This document shows, in pieces, positions 26,278 through 35,060 of a stretch of DNA of 64,000 bases (the first letter of the stretch is position 1; each line of letters starts with the position of its first letter). The notes below the pieces were generated by a model. That model worked only from the letters and a program-made list of their open reading frames with translations. It made no database searches and was not told where the DNA came from. The DNA is taken from the NCBI GenBank assembly GCA_963726405.1, contig CAVSCF010000014.1:1-64000 (forward strand). The letters are read 5' to 3'. Source of the stretch: JAOUJD01 sp963726405 (GTDB lineage Bacteria > Pseudomonadota > Gammaproteobacteria > Burkholderiales > Burkholderiaceae_F). The position numbers and the translations under genes are program-made.

Positions 26278-27480
26278 CTATCGCAACTGATCGTTCAACA
26301 GCGCCAGGATGCGGTCGCCGGCGGGGGACCGCTCGGGCTTGCCGTCCGCGCCCTGCACCGTGACGACCGTCTGGTTGTTGCTCTGCCCCGTCACGACCAC
26401 GCGATACTGCGGCGCCGGGATCGGCTTGTCGCTCGAGAACACCCTGGACAGGAAGCCCTGGTCGGCCTTTGCCTTCGCCTCGTAGTCGGGGTCGAGGTAG
26501 CGCACGAAGTAGATGCCCTTCCCGCGGTCGCGGTCCTCGACCGTGAATGCGCCGCGATCGAGCGCGAGGCCGACGCGCCGCCAGGCTCGATCGAACCCAT
26601 CGTCGATGTCGAGGCGCTCGCTTCGGCCGTCGGGTCCCTTCACCACCCGCGCCTGCTGGGCGGTGGGCGCGGCCGCGGCGCCGCCGGTGGCCGGTCCTCC
26701 GGGCTTGGCGGGCGCGGTGGCGGCCGTGGTCGCCGGCTTCGCCGCGGAAGCGTCGAACTGCACCAGAAGGCGCTGCAGAATCTCCGCCTCGAGTTCCGGA
26801 TCGGACGGCCGCGGCTGCCACTTCGTCTGGTCCTGCGCGCTCGTCGTGTACACCTCGATCATGCCGCGGTGACTGACGTAGATCTCCGACGTGTTCTGTG
26901 GCGTGCGCTCGACGCGCGCCCGGTACTTGTCCATCTCGCCCGTCGAATAGACGGAGTCGAGCACGCGCCCGAGCGTCCTGCGGATGATGTCCTGCGGCAG
27001 CTTGGCCCGGTTCTCGGCCCACGCCGTCTCGAGGATGCCGGTCGCCGGGTCGGACTTCTCGATCTTGAGCCCGACGGTCGGCCAGAAATCCACCAGGACC
27101 GGCCACACTCGCTCGGGCGGAAGATTGACCGCGAGCCAGCGCTGGTTGCCCTGCCGCTCGATCTTCGCGACGACGCCGCCAGGCACGACGGGGGAACTCG
27201 CCGCAGCCGCGGCTCCGGCCGCGACCGGAGCGGCCCCGGCCGCAGGCCGGGTCGCCTGGCCGGAGGCCGTGACAGTCTGCGGCCGGTCAGGAACCACGAA
27301 ACGATCGTCGCGCGGCAACTGCGAGAGGTCGGGCGGCACTTCGAGCGGCGTCTTCGACTGCTGCGCGGTTTCGTAGGCAACCTTGTCGGAGGAAAAGAAA
27401 TTGCCGGTCCACGAGCAGCCGGACACCAGCGCGGCGCACAGCGCGGCCACGGCGCTCGTTCGGGTGAAGCGATCCATCAT
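26278..27480 (-). CDS. bamC: Outer-membrane assembly lipoprotein BamC
   Basis: Lipoprotein of the BAM complex that inserts beta-barrel proteins into the outer membrane. 400 residues. Signal MMDRFTRTSAVAALCAALVSGC ends in the lipobox VSGC; the conserved unstructured N-terminal segment YETAQQSKTPLEVPPDLSQLP binds BamD in E. coli. Two helix-grip domains follow (RWLAVNLPPERVWPVLVDFW and the C-terminal GFDRAWRRVGLALDRGAFTV), linked by an Ala/Pro-rich spacer that is longer than usual. ATG at 27480 has AGGAG 5 nt upstream. 17 bp downstream of dapA, the classic dapA-bamC pairing. Confidence 0.95.
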   Translation of the reverse strand: MMDRFTRTSAVAALCAALVSGCSWTGNFFSSDKVAYETAQQSKTPLEVPPDLSQLPRDDRFVVPDRPQTVTASGQATRPAAGAAPVAAGAAAAASSPVVPGGVVAKIERQGNQRWLAVNLPPERVWPVLVDFWPTVGLKIEKSDPATGILETAWAENRAKLPQDIIRRTLGRVLDSVYSTGEMDKYRARVERTPQNTSEIYVSHRGMIEVYTTSAQDQTKWQPRPSDPELEAEILQRLLVQFDASAAKPATTAATAPAKPGGPATGGAAAAPTAQQARVVKGPDGRSERLDIDDGFDRAWRRVGLALDRGAFTVEDRDRGKGIYFVRYLDPDYEAKAKADQGFLSRVFSSDKPIPAPQYRVVVTGQSNNQTVVTVQGADGKPERSPAGDRILALLNDQLR

Positions 27481-27497
27481 CGGGACTCCTGCGCGGG

Positions 27498-28373
27498 CTA
27501 GATGAGCCCGGCTTCCTTCATTGCGCCGAGTACCACCGGCTCGTTGGCCACGGTCAGCGGGACCAGAGGCAGGCGGATGCCATTCGGGATGCGGCCCATC
27601 TTCGCCAGCGCCCACTTGACCGGGATCGGATTGGCTTCGACGAACAGCTTGAAATGCAGCGGCAGCAGTTGATTGTTGATCGCACGCGCCTGCGCCAGGT
27701 CTCCGGTCAGCGCCGCCCGGCACAGCGCGCTCATCATGCGCGGCGCGAGGTTGGCCGTGACCGAGATCACGCCGTGACCTCCCAGCAGCATCAGTGCGAG
27801 CGCAGTGTCGTCGTTTCCGCTGTAGAGCGCGAACGTGGCGGGCGCCCGCTTCAGCACCTCCGCCGCACGGCCCATGTCGCTGGTGGCGTCCTTCAGGCCG
27901 ACGATGCCCGGCACCTGGGCCAGCCGAAGCGTGGTGTCGGTCCCGAGGTCGGCCACGGTACGCCCGGGCACGTTGTACAGGATCATCGGCAGGTCCACGC
28001 GCTCGGCGATCGTGCAGAAATGCCGGTACAGGCCCTCCTGCGTGGGCTTGTTGTAGTACGGAACGACCTGCAGGGTCGCATTCGCGCCGACCTTGCGGGC
28101 GTGCTCGGTCAGTTCGATCGCCTCGGCCGTCGAGTTGCCTCCGGTGCCGGCGATCACGGGGACGCGCCCTTTGGCCGCCTCCACCGCCACGCGGATCAGC
28201 TCCCCGTGCTCCTCGGGCGTCACGGTCGGCGATTCGCCGGTCGTGCCCACGGCGACGATCGCGTTCGTGCCCTCGGCGATGTGCCAGTCGATCAGCTTGC
28301 GATACGCATCGAGGTCGAGCCTGCCGTCCTCGTGCATCGGCGTGACGACAGCGACAATGCTGCCCTTGATCAT
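27498..28373 (-). CDS. dapA: 4-hydroxy-tetrahydrodipicolinate synthase
   Basis: Condenses pyruvate with aspartate semialdehyde in lysine and peptidoglycan precursor synthesis; works downstream of LysC. 291 residues, standard. Landmarks: GSIVAVVTPMHEDGRLD, VGTTGESPTVTPEEH, VVPYYNKPTQEGLYRHF, LYNVPGRTVADL with the catalytic Tyr, VGLKDATSDMGRA with the Schiff-base Lys, and GNDDTALALMLLGGHGVISV. A TAGAAT box lies 32 nt upstream of the ATG. First gene of dapA-bamC-MBL. Confidence 0.98.
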   Translation of the reverse strand: MIKGSIVAVVTPMHEDGRLDLDAYRKLIDWHIAEGTNAIVAVGTTGESPTVTPEEHGELIRVAVEAAKGRVPVIAGTGGNSTAEAIELTEHARKVGANATLQVVPYYNKPTQEGLYRHFCTIAERVDLPMILYNVPGRTVADLGTDTTLRLAQVPGIVGLKDATSDMGRAAEVLKRAPATFALYSGNDDTALALMLLGGHGVISVTANLAPRMMSALCRAALTGDLAQARAINNQLLPLHFKLFVEANPIPVKWALAKMGRIPNGIRLPLVPLTVANEPVVLGAMKEAGLI

Positions 28374-28404
28374 GATGGTGCTCGTCTCCCCTGCGAAGGG
28401 CGGG

Positions 28405-28410
28405 ATTCTA
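28405..28410 (-). promoter_or_regulatory. -10 box of dapA
   Basis: TAGAAT in CTGTAGAATCCCG on the minus strand, between the methyltransferase stop and dapA; the expected leader is about 25 nt. Confidence 0.5.
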
Positions 28411-28424
28411 CAGCCGCGCTCGCA

Positions 28425-28994
28425 CTAGAACGGGTGCAGCGCGACCTGCTTTGCCGCGAGGGTGCCGCCGGCAGCCGGCTTCACCGCCGCGATCCGCTGC
28501 ACCATCGCCGGACGCGGGGTTTCCACGTAACCATCCTCGAACGCGATCACCCGAAGTTCGGTGCCGAAGGCATCCAGCAACTCGCGCGGTGCGAGCAGGA
28601 ATGCCGGGTTGCCCGGCTTGCCGAACGCGGCGTTGCCGAGCGCGAAGGTCTCGTAGAGCAGGACACCGCCCGGCGCGAGGGCGGCGAGGATGTGCGGGAA
28701 GAGCGGCCGATGCAGATAGTTCGTCACGACGAAGGCATCGAAGACCTCGCCCGCCAGCGGCCAGGCGCCCTGCTCGAGGTCGGCGCGCCGCACGTCGACG
28801 TCCGGCCGGGACGCCACGCCGTTGTCGATCCGAGGCTCGCGATCGATCGCCACGACGCGGCAGCCGCGGTCGGCGAAGAAGCGCGTGTGGCGCCCCGCGC
28901 CGCAGGCCAGGTCCATCACGCGGGCGCCCGCCGAAACGAGCGGCGCGAAGCGCCGGATCCACTCCGACGGCGGCTCCTCGGGGTGCAGCAGCAT
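28425..28994 (-). CDS. Class I SAM-dependent methyltransferase
   Basis: 189 residues. Rossmann-type SAM motif I VMDLACGAGRHTRFFADRG, acidic loop VVAIDREPRI, motif II VRRADLEQGAWPL and FDAFVVTNYLHRPLFPHI, then LLYETFALGNAAFGKPGNP. It resembles small TehB-like methyltransferases; the substrate is not known. ATG at 28994 lies 7 bp after the trpS stop, so the gene is probably co-transcribed with trpS. Confidence 0.85.
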   Translation of the reverse strand: MLLHPEEPPSEWIRRFAPLVSAGARVMDLACGAGRHTRFFADRGCRVVAIDREPRIDNGVASRPDVDVRRADLEQGAWPLAGEVFDAFVVTNYLHRPLFPHILAALAPGGVLLYETFALGNAAFGKPGNPAFLLAPRELLDAFGTELRVIAFEDGYVETPRPAMVQRIAAVKPAAGGTLAAKQVALHPF

Positions 28995-29001
28995 GCGCGT
29001 C

Positions 29002-30204
29002 TCAGCCGTGCGGCAGGCCCATCGCTTCGCGCACTTCGCGCATGGTTTCGCCCGCCAGTTCGCGCGCGCGGTCGCAGCCATCGGCGATGATGTTGCGCAC
29101 GAGCGTGGGATCCTCCAGGTAACGCTGGGCGCGCTCCCGCATGGGGGCAAGCTCGCGGATCACCGCCTCGACCACCGGCTGCTTGCAGTCGAGGCAGCCG
29201 ATGCCGGCGCTGCGGCAGCCGGTCTGCACCCACTCCCGGGTCGCGTCGTCCGAGTAGATCTTGTGCAGTTGCCACACCGGACAACGCTCCGGCTCGCCCT
29301 TGTCGGTGCGACGCACCCGCGCCGGGTCGGTGGGCATCGTTCGGATCTTTTTCGTGATCGACTCGGGATCCTCGCGCAGCGTGATCGCGTTGTTGTAGCT
29401 CTTCGACATCTTCTGGCCGTCGAGGCCCGGCATCTTCGAGGCCTCGGTCAGCAGCGCGTCCGGCTCGACGAGGATGATGCGGCGAGCGCCTTCGGCGTAC
29501 CCGAACAGACGCTCCCGATCGGCCATCGACAGGCTCGCCACCTCGTCGATCAGGGCCCGCGCATGCTCCAGCGCGGCGACTTCGCCCTGCTCCTGATACC
29601 GCGTACGCAACTCCATGAAACGCTTGGCGCGGCGCGAGCCCATCTTCTTCACCGCGTCGCGCGCCTTCTCCTCGAATCCGGATTCGGTGCCGAACAGGTG
29701 GTTGAAGCGGCGCGCGATTTCGCGCGTCATCTCGATGTGCGGCACCTGGTCCTCGCCGACCGGCACCATCGTGGCCCGGTAGATCAGGATGTCGGCCGCC
29801 TGCAGCAATGGGTAGCCGAGGAAGCCGTAGGTCGCAAGGTCGCGGTCATTGAGCTTCTCCTGCTGGTCCTTGTAGGTCGGAACGCGCTCGAGCCAGCCGA
29901 GCGGTGTCGCCATCGACAGCAGCAGGAAGAGTTCCGCGTGTTCGGGCACGCGCGACTGGATGAACAGCGTCGCCTGCGACGGATCGACGCCGGCCGCCAG
30001 CCAGTCGACCACCATGTCCCAGGTGTTGCCCTCGATCGTTTCGGTTTCCGAGTAGTGTGTCGTCAGCGCGTGCCAGTCGGCGACGAAGAACAGGCACGGG
30101 TGTTCGCTCTGCAGGCGGACCCAGTTCTTCAGCACACCGTGGTAGTGGCCGAGGTGCAGCGCGCCGGTGGGGCGCATTCCGGACAGGACGCGATCAGGGA
30201 ACAT
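29002..30204 (-). CDS. trpS: Tryptophanyl-tRNA synthetase
   Basis: Charges tRNA-Trp. 400 residues, longer than the ~330-residue E. coli enzyme, but this longer form is common in betaproteobacteria. Class I motifs: RPTGALHLGHYHGVLKNW (HIGH) and DGQKMSKSYNNAI (KMSKS); also VADWHALTTHYSE and GEDQVPHIEMTREIARRFN. The C-terminal region RCPVWQLHKIYSDDATREWV has the Cys pair pattern seen in the long form (C-x..GCRSAGIGCLDCK). Sits 2 bp downstream of the M50 gene. Confidence 0.96.
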   Translation of the reverse strand: MFPDRVLSGMRPTGALHLGHYHGVLKNWVRLQSEHPCLFFVADWHALTTHYSETETIEGNTWDMVVDWLAAGVDPSQATLFIQSRVPEHAELFLLLSMATPLGWLERVPTYKDQQEKLNDRDLATYGFLGYPLLQAADILIYRATMVPVGEDQVPHIEMTREIARRFNHLFGTESGFEEKARDAVKKMGSRRAKRFMELRTRYQEQGEVAALEHARALIDEVASLSMADRERLFGYAEGARRIILVEPDALLTEASKMPGLDGQKMSKSYNNAITLREDPESITKKIRTMPTDPARVRRTDKGEPERCPVWQLHKIYSDDATREWVQTGCRSAGIGCLDCKQPVVEAVIRELAPMRERAQRYLEDPTLVRNIIADGCDRARELAGETMREVREAMGLPHG

Positions 30205-30206
30205 GG

Positions 30207-30836
30207 TCAGAGGAACAGCCGAACGATGGCGGCGCCGATGTCGTGCAGCGGGCGCAGGAAGAAGGACAGCGCGCCGGTGAACATCAGCACCAGCAGGATG
30301 ATCAGCCCATACGGCTCGATGCGCGAGTAGGCGATCGACATCCGCGTCGGCAAAATACCGCTGACGATCCGGCCGCCGTCGAGCGGCGGTATCGGCAGCA
30401 GGTTGAGCGCCATGAAGACGAGGTTGACGCTGATGCCCGCCTGCGCGACGAGGTAGAAATAGCTCTCGTGCACTCCGGCGGCCGACAACGTGCGGTAGAT
30501 CAGGGCCCAGATCACCGCCATGACCAGGTTGACCCCCGGACCGGCCGCCGCGACCCAGATCATGTCGCGCTTCGGGCGCCGCAGGCTGCCCCAGTCGACC
30601 GGCACCGGTTTGGCCCAGCCGAACATGAACCCCGTCAACAGCACCATCCCCAGCGGAACCACGATCGTTCCGAGAGGGTCGATGTGCTTGACCGGATTGA
30701 GGGTGACGCGGCCGAGAACGTAGGCCGTGTTGTCGCCGAACATCCGTGCGACGTAGCCGTGGGCGGCCTCGTGCACGGTGATCGCAAAGAGCACGGGAAT
30801 CGCGTAGACCGCGATCTGCTGAATGATTTCTTCCAT
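30207..30836 (-). CDS. Site-2-type M50 family zinc metalloprotease
   Basis: 209-residue polytopic membrane protease. The zinc motif HEAAHGY (HExxH) lies in the first helix region FAITVHEAAHGYVARMFGD, the third ligand region is NLLPIPPLDGGR, and at least four more hydrophobic segments follow (IWVAAAGPGVNLVMAVIWAL, LIILLVLMFTGALSFF). It is the short rhomboid-neighbour type of S2P with no PDZ domain; the substrate is unknown. ATG at 30836 with a TAGACT box 7 nt upstream. Commonly found with the YciO, PHP and trpS genes in betaproteobacteria. Confidence 0.9.
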   Translation of the reverse strand: MEEIIQQIAVYAIPVLFAITVHEAAHGYVARMFGDNTAYVLGRVTLNPVKHIDPLGTIVVPLGMVLLTGFMFGWAKPVPVDWGSLRRPKRDMIWVAAAGPGVNLVMAVIWALIYRTLSAAGVHESYFYLVAQAGISVNLVFMALNLLPIPPLDGGRIVSGILPTRMSIAYSRIEPYGLIILLVLMFTGALSFFLRPLHDIGAAIVRLFL

Positions 30837-30843
30837 CGAATCC

Positions 30844-30849
30844 AGTCTA
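30844..30849 (-). promoter_or_regulatory. -10-like box of the M50 gene (leaderless)
   Basis: TAGACT on the minus strand, 7 nt before the ATG at 30836; four of six matches to the consensus. Confidence 0.35.
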
Positions 30850-30915
30850 TCAGCGCACCTGGCGAACCTCGGCGCGCAATGGTCCAGCGGTAATGGGTGT
30901 CGGCGGACTGCAGGA

Positions 30916-31539
30916 CTACAGGCCGAGCGCCTCCACCGCGCCCTTGCCCTGGCGGACGAGCACCGCTTCCGCGCCGGTGAGGTCCACGATCGTCGTCGGC
31001 TCCACGCCGCAGGCACCCGACTCGAGCACGAAGTCGATCTGGTAATCCAGTCGCTCGAGGATGTCCATGGGGTCGTTCAAGGGCATCTCGTCCCCGGGCA
31101 ACTGCAGCGTGGTGGTCAGCAGGGGCTGGCCAAGCACGTCAAGCAGTCCCGCCGCCACCCGGTGATCGGGCACGCGCAGCCCGATCGTCTTGCGCGACGG
31201 ATGCGAAAGCCGCCGCGGCACTTCTCTCGTGGCCTCGAGAATGAACGTGTACGGACCGGGCGTCGCGTTCTTCAGCAGTCGGTACTGCCGGTTGTCGACC
31301 TTGGCATACAGACCGATGTCGGACAGGTCGCGGCACATCAGCGTCAGCAAATGGCGCTCGTCGATGCGACGGATCTGGCGGATGCGGTCGACCGCCGCCT
31401 TGTCGTCCAGGTGACAGGCGAGCGCGTAGCAGGAGTCCGTGGGAATGGCTCCGACGCCGCCGTGGTCGAGGATCTGCGCCGCCTGCCTCAGCGAGCGCAC
31501 CTGGGGGTCGACGGGATGAACGCTGAAGAGTTGCGCCAT
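30916..31539 (-). CDS. YciO/TsaC-family threonylcarbamoyl-AMP synthase-like protein
   Basis: 207 residues of the YrdC/Sua5/YciO fold, which binds RNA and ATP. Motifs: GGVGAIPTDSCYALACHL, RIRQIRRIDERHLLTLMCRD, LLKNATPGPYTFILEATREVP and RKTIGLRVPDH. It fits the YciO branch rather than TsaC itself, so a true t6A synthesis role is uncertain. ATG at 31539 overlaps the TGA of the PHP gene by one base (TGATG), making an operon likely; the longer start at 31557 would overlap more. Confidence 0.88.
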   Translation of the reverse strand: MAQLFSVHPVDPQVRSLRQAAQILDHGGVGAIPTDSCYALACHLDDKAAVDRIRQIRRIDERHLLTLMCRDLSDIGLYAKVDNRQYRLLKNATPGPYTFILEATREVPRRLSHPSRKTIGLRVPDHRVAAGLLDVLGQPLLTTTLQLPGDEMPLNDPMDILERLDYQIDFVLESGACGVEPTTIVDLTGAEAVLVRQGKGAVEALGL

Positions 31540-32405
31540 CACACGAAGCGATGCCAAACGGGCGTGAGGTCGGCCGGCAGCCGCGCAACACGGCCCAGTT
31601 CCACGCTCTCCGACTCACCCGGTCCGTGGAAATCGCTCCCTCCGGAGGCCTCGAAATCGAACTCGCGGGCGAGTTCCGCAAAGCGCCGCATCTCGCGTTC
31701 GGTGTGATTGCTGGTGGCGACCTCGATGCCGGTGCCCCCGAGGTCGCGGAATTCCCCGAGCAGCGTGTGCAGCGCCAGTTCGTTGAGCTTGTAGCGCCCG
31801 GGATGCGCGACGACGGCGACACCACCCGCATCGCGGATCATGTCGACCGCCTCGTCCAGCGCCGCCCACGCGTGCGGCACGAAGCCCGGCTTGCCCTCGA
31901 CCAGGTAGCGGGTGAAGACATCCTTGACGTCGCGGCAGTGACCGGTTTCCACCAGGTAGCGCGCGAAATGCGTGCGCGAGATCATCTGCGGATTGCCGGC
32001 ATAGACGAGCGCGCCTTCGAACGCGCCGTCGATCCCCACGCGAGCGAGCTGCTCCCCCATCTCCTCGGCGCGGCGAATTCGCCCGGCGCGCACCTCGGCG
32101 AGCCGCTCCTTCAGGCCGGGATCGTGCTCGTTGATGCCCAGACCGATGATGTGGAGGGTCGTGCCGCCCCACGTCACGGAGACCTCGACCCCGGAAACGA
32201 ACCGCAGGCCCAGGTGGCTCGCCGTGGCAACGGCTTCGTCCAGGCCAGATACTTCGTCGTGATCGGTGAGGGCGAACAGTTCGACCCCCTGTCCATGGGC
32301 GCGCGCCACCAGTTCCGCCGGCCGCAGGGTGCCATCGGAGATCATGGAGTGGGAATGAAGGTCGGCGAGCACGTCCCGTGGGTCGGCGCCGAGATTGGCA
32401 GGCAT
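31539..32405 (-). CDS. PHP-domain phosphoesterase (RNase AM/YciV-like)
   Basis: 288 residues. Polymerase-and-histidinol-phosphatase motifs are complete: DLHSHSMISDG, FALTDHDEVSGLDE, FVSGVEVSVTWGG with LHIIGLGI, VAVVAHPGRYK and ASGGSDFHG. E. coli YciV (RNase AM) is a 5'-3' exonuclease that finishes maturation of 23S, 16S and 5S rRNA 5' ends; a similar role is inferred. ATG at 32405 has a TAAAAT box 6 nt upstream. Coupled to the YciO-like gene, the same neighbourhood as yciV-yciO in E. coli. Confidence 0.9.
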   Translation of the reverse strand: MPANLGADPRDVLADLHSHSMISDGTLRPAELVARAHGQGVELFALTDHDEVSGLDEAVATASHLGLRFVSGVEVSVTWGGTTLHIIGLGINEHDPGLKERLAEVRAGRIRRAEEMGEQLARVGIDGAFEGALVYAGNPQMISRTHFARYLVETGHCRDVKDVFTRYLVEGKPGFVPHAWAALDEAVDMIRDAGGVAVVAHPGRYKLNELALHTLLGEFRDLGGTGIEVATSNHTEREMRRFAELAREFDFEASGGSDFHGPGESESVELGRVARLPADLTPVWHRFV

Positions 32406-32411
32406 GCGCGG

Positions 32412-32417
32412 ATTTTA
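32412..32417 (-). promoter_or_regulatory. -10 box of the PHP gene (leaderless)
   Basis: TAAAAT on the minus strand, 6 nt before the ATG at 32405. Confidence 0.45.
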
Positions 32418-32434
32418 CCGGGCGGCAAGCCGCC

Positions 32435-33340
32435 TCAGCCCCGCCGGCGCAGGAAATCCTCGATCAGTTGCGCAACGGCCTCGGGCTGGTCGTGATGCAG
32501 CATGTGCCCGGCATCGGCGACGGTCGCCTGCTCGGCGCCGGGGACCGCGGCAAAGCGGGCCCGGACCTCCTCGAGCGCCTGCTTGCGGTCACGCGCCACG
32601 TGGCGCAGCGCATCCGTTTCCGTGGCGATCACCATCAGGCTGGGACTCGTGATCGCCTTCCAGCAGGCCAGGGCCTCGTCGACTCGGTACAGCACCGGGT
32701 TCACGATGCGGTGTGCCGGGTCGCCCGCCACGCGGAAGCGGCCCTGCCCGTCGGGCTCGGCCCAGTGCTGCGCGAGAAATGCCGCCCGTTCGGCCGACAG
32801 TCGCGGATTGTTCCTGCTCAACCGCGCCGCCACTTCCGCGCGATCGGCGTAATCACGCAGCGATGGGCCCGCCTTCAGTTCGTCGATCCACTGGGCAAAA
32901 CGGCCCGGCGCCTGCTCGGAATGGCTGGCATGGAGCCCAAGCCCCTCGAGGTTGACGACCGTGCGTATCCGCTGGGGCCGGACTCCGGCGTACAGCAGCG
33001 CGATGTTGCCGCCCATGCTGTGGCCGATCACATGAGCCGGCGTGTCTCCCTGCACTTCGTCGAGGATGAACTCGAGATCGGCTACGTAGTCCGGAAACCA
33101 GTAGCAGTCGCCCGCGGTCCGGTCGCTCAGCCCGAACCCGCGCCAGTCGGGCGCGATCACGTGCCAGTCCGAGGCGAGCGCATCGACCACGAACTGGAAC
33201 GACGCCGAAACGTCCATCCAGCCGTGCAACATGAAAAGGCGTCGCTGCGGGCCGGCGTCGGCCGGGCCCCACTCGCGCAGGTGGTAGCGAAGGCCGCGTA
33301 TCGTGGCGTAGCGGGAGCGGGAGGACCGGTGCGAATTCAC
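32435..33340 (-). CDS. Alpha/beta-fold hydrolase
   Basis: 301 residues from a GTG start. LFMLHGWMDVSASFQF supplies the oxyanion region, the nucleophile elbow is VIGHSMGGNIALLYAG (Ser), an acid lies near VIATETDALRHV and the final His is in VADAGHMLHHDQPEAVA. A conserved cytoplasmic esterase or hydrolase; substrate unknown. A TATAAT box on the minus strand at 33367-33372 serves it, in the short divergent spacer with the acyl-CoA synthetase. Confidence 0.88.
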   Translation of the reverse strand: MNSHRSSRSRYATIRGLRYHLREWGPADAGPQRRLFMLHGWMDVSASFQFVVDALASDWHVIAPDWRGFGLSDRTAGDCYWFPDYVADLEFILDEVQGDTPAHVIGHSMGGNIALLYAGVRPQRIRTVVNLEGLGLHASHSEQAPGRFAQWIDELKAGPSLRDYADRAEVAARLSRNNPRLSAERAAFLAQHWAEPDGQGRFRVAGDPAHRIVNPVLYRVDEALACWKAITSPSLMVIATETDALRHVARDRKQALEEVRARFAAVPGAEQATVADAGHMLHHDQPEAVAQLIEDFLRRRG

Positions 33341-33366
33341 GTTTGCGCGGGTAGATGCCTTCGGCG

Positions 33367-33372
33367 ATTATA
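33367..33372 (-). promoter_or_regulatory. -10 box of the alpha/beta hydrolase gene
   Basis: Perfect TATAAT on the minus strand in the 39-bp divergent spacer; about 26 nt to the GTG start. The spacer also carries the AGGAAG ribosome site of the plus-strand synthetase. Confidence 0.5.
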
Positions 33373-33379
33373 GGAAGCG

Positions 33380-35059
33380 ATGGCCGGAGGACGGGACAAG
33401 GAACCGATGCGAGACCAGTACCGCTCGTTGTACGAGAACTTCCGATGGCACGTGCCGCGTGAATTCAACATCGCGGACGTGTGCTGCCGACGCTGGTCGC
33501 AGGAGACCTCGCGCATCGCCCTGCACTACGAGGACGAGCGCGGCAACGCCGCCTCGTACACCTTCGCCGCGCTGCAGTCGGATGCCAACCGGCTGTCGAA
33601 CGCGCTGCGTTCACTGGGCGTCCATGCGGGCGACCGCGTTGCCATCGTCCTGCCGCAGAGCCCGGAAACCGTCGTCGCGCACGTCGCGATCTACCAGATG
33701 GCGGCCGTGGCGATGCCACTGTCGCTGCTGTTCGGACCGGATGCGCTCGAGTATCGGCTCCACAACAGCGACACCGTGGTCGCGATCGTCGACGCCAGCG
33801 CGCTGCCCGCGATCGCATCGATCCGGTCGCGTTGCCCGGCGCTGAGGCACCTGATCGTCGTCGGCCAGGGCGATGGCGAGGGACACGAGTGGAGCGCGCT
33901 GCTGTCGAAACACAGCGACCGCTTCGAACTCGCGACGACGCTGGCGGACGACCCGGCGCTGCTGATCTATACGAGCGGGACGACGGGTCCGCCGAAGGGC
34001 GCGCTGATGCCGCATCGTGCGCTGATCGGCAACCTGCCCGGATTCGTCGCCTCGCAGGACTGGTTCCCGCAGAAGGGCGACGTGTTCTGGTCGCCGGCCG
34101 ACTGGGCCTGGACCGGCGGCCTGATGGATGCACTGCTGCCGACGCTGTACTTCGGGTTCCCGATCGTCGGCACCCGCGGCCGCTTCTCGCCCGAGCGCGC
34201 GTTCGAGCTGATGCAGCGCTACCGCATCACCAGCACCTTCCTGTTCCCGACCGCGCTCAAGATGATGATGAAGAGCGTGGCGGAGCCGCGCTCGCGCTAC
34301 ACCTTGAACCTGCGGTCGATGATGAGCGCGGGCGAGTCGGTCGGCGGGACGGTGTTCGCGTGGTGCCGCGAAGCGCTCGGGCTGACGGTCAACGAGATGT
34401 TCGGTCAGACCGAGATGAACTACATCGTCGGCAACTCCCACCTGAAGTGGCCGGCACGCCCGGGCAGCATGGGCCGGCCGTACCCCGGGCATCGCGTGGC
34501 GGTGATCGACGACGACGGCAACCCCGTTCCGGCGGGCACGATCGGCGAAGTCGCCATCAACCGCCGCGACATCCACGGCGAACCCGACCCGATCTTCTTC
34601 ATCGAGTACTGGCGCAATCCGCGGGCGACGCGGGACAAGTTCACGGGCGACTGGTCGCGCACCGGCGACCTGGCCAGTGCCGACAAGGACGGCTATCTCT
34701 GGTACCAGGGCCGCGCCGACGACGTCTTCAAGGCCGCCGGCTACCGGATCGGTCCGAGCGAAATCGAGAACTGCCTGGTGAAGCACCCGGCGGTCGGGAA
34801 CGTGGCGGTAGTGCCGAAGCCCGACCCCGAGCGCGGCGCGGTCGTGAAGGCGTACGTCGTCCTCGCCGCTGGCTTCGAGGGCTCCCCGGCGCTCGTGGAC
34901 GAGTTGCAGAAGCACGTGCGCGGCCAGCTGGCGCCCTACGAGTACCCGAAGGAAATCGAGTTCATCGCAGAACTGCCGATGACGACCACCGGCAAGGTGC
35001 AGCGCCGTGTGCTGCGCGAACAGGAAGCGAAGCGCGCCGCGCGCGCGAAGGACGACTGA
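33380..35059 (+). CDS. AMP-forming acyl-CoA synthetase
   Basis: 559 residues of the ANL superfamily, making acyl-CoA from a carboxylate, ATP and CoA. Motifs: P-loop LLIYTSGTTGPPKGALMPH, PADWAWTGGLMDALLP, the adenylate-binding NEMFGQTEMNYIVGN, WSRTGDLASADKDGYLWYQG and the hinge/C-terminal GRADDVFKAAGYRIGPSEIEN, with the catalytic Lys in TTTGKVQRRVLR. The WSPADWAW segment resembles acetyl-/medium-chain synthetases. An AGGAAG site precedes the ATG at 33380. Followed 1 bp later by an isochorismatase gene; the physiological acid is unknown. Confidence 0.9.
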   Translation: MAGGRDKEPMRDQYRSLYENFRWHVPREFNIADVCCRRWSQETSRIALHYEDERGNAASYTFAALQSDANRLSNALRSLGVHAGDRVAIVLPQSPETVVAHVAIYQMAAVAMPLSLLFGPDALEYRLHNSDTVVAIVDASALPAIASIRSRCPALRHLIVVGQGDGEGHEWSALLSKHSDRFELATTLADDPALLIYTSGTTGPPKGALMPHRALIGNLPGFVASQDWFPQKGDVFWSPADWAWTGGLMDALLPTLYFGFPIVGTRGRFSPERAFELMQRYRITSTFLFPTALKMMMKSVAEPRSRYTLNLRSMMSAGESVGGTVFAWCREALGLTVNEMFGQTEMNYIVGNSHLKWPARPGSMGRPYPGHRVAVIDDDGNPVPAGTIGEVAINRRDIHGEPDPIFFIEYWRNPRATRDKFTGDWSRTGDLASADKDGYLWYQGRADDVFKAAGYRIGPSEIENCLVKHPAVGNVAVVPKPDPERGAVVKAYVVLAAGFEGSPALVDELQKHVRGQLAPYEYPKEIEFIAELPMTTTGKVQRRVLREQEAKRAARAKDD

Positions 35060-35060
35060 C

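Noticed and set aside
30916..31557. Longer start of the YciO-like gene at 31557
   Set aside because: The ATG at 31539 overlaps the PHP stop by one base and lies just before the conserved start, so it is preferred.
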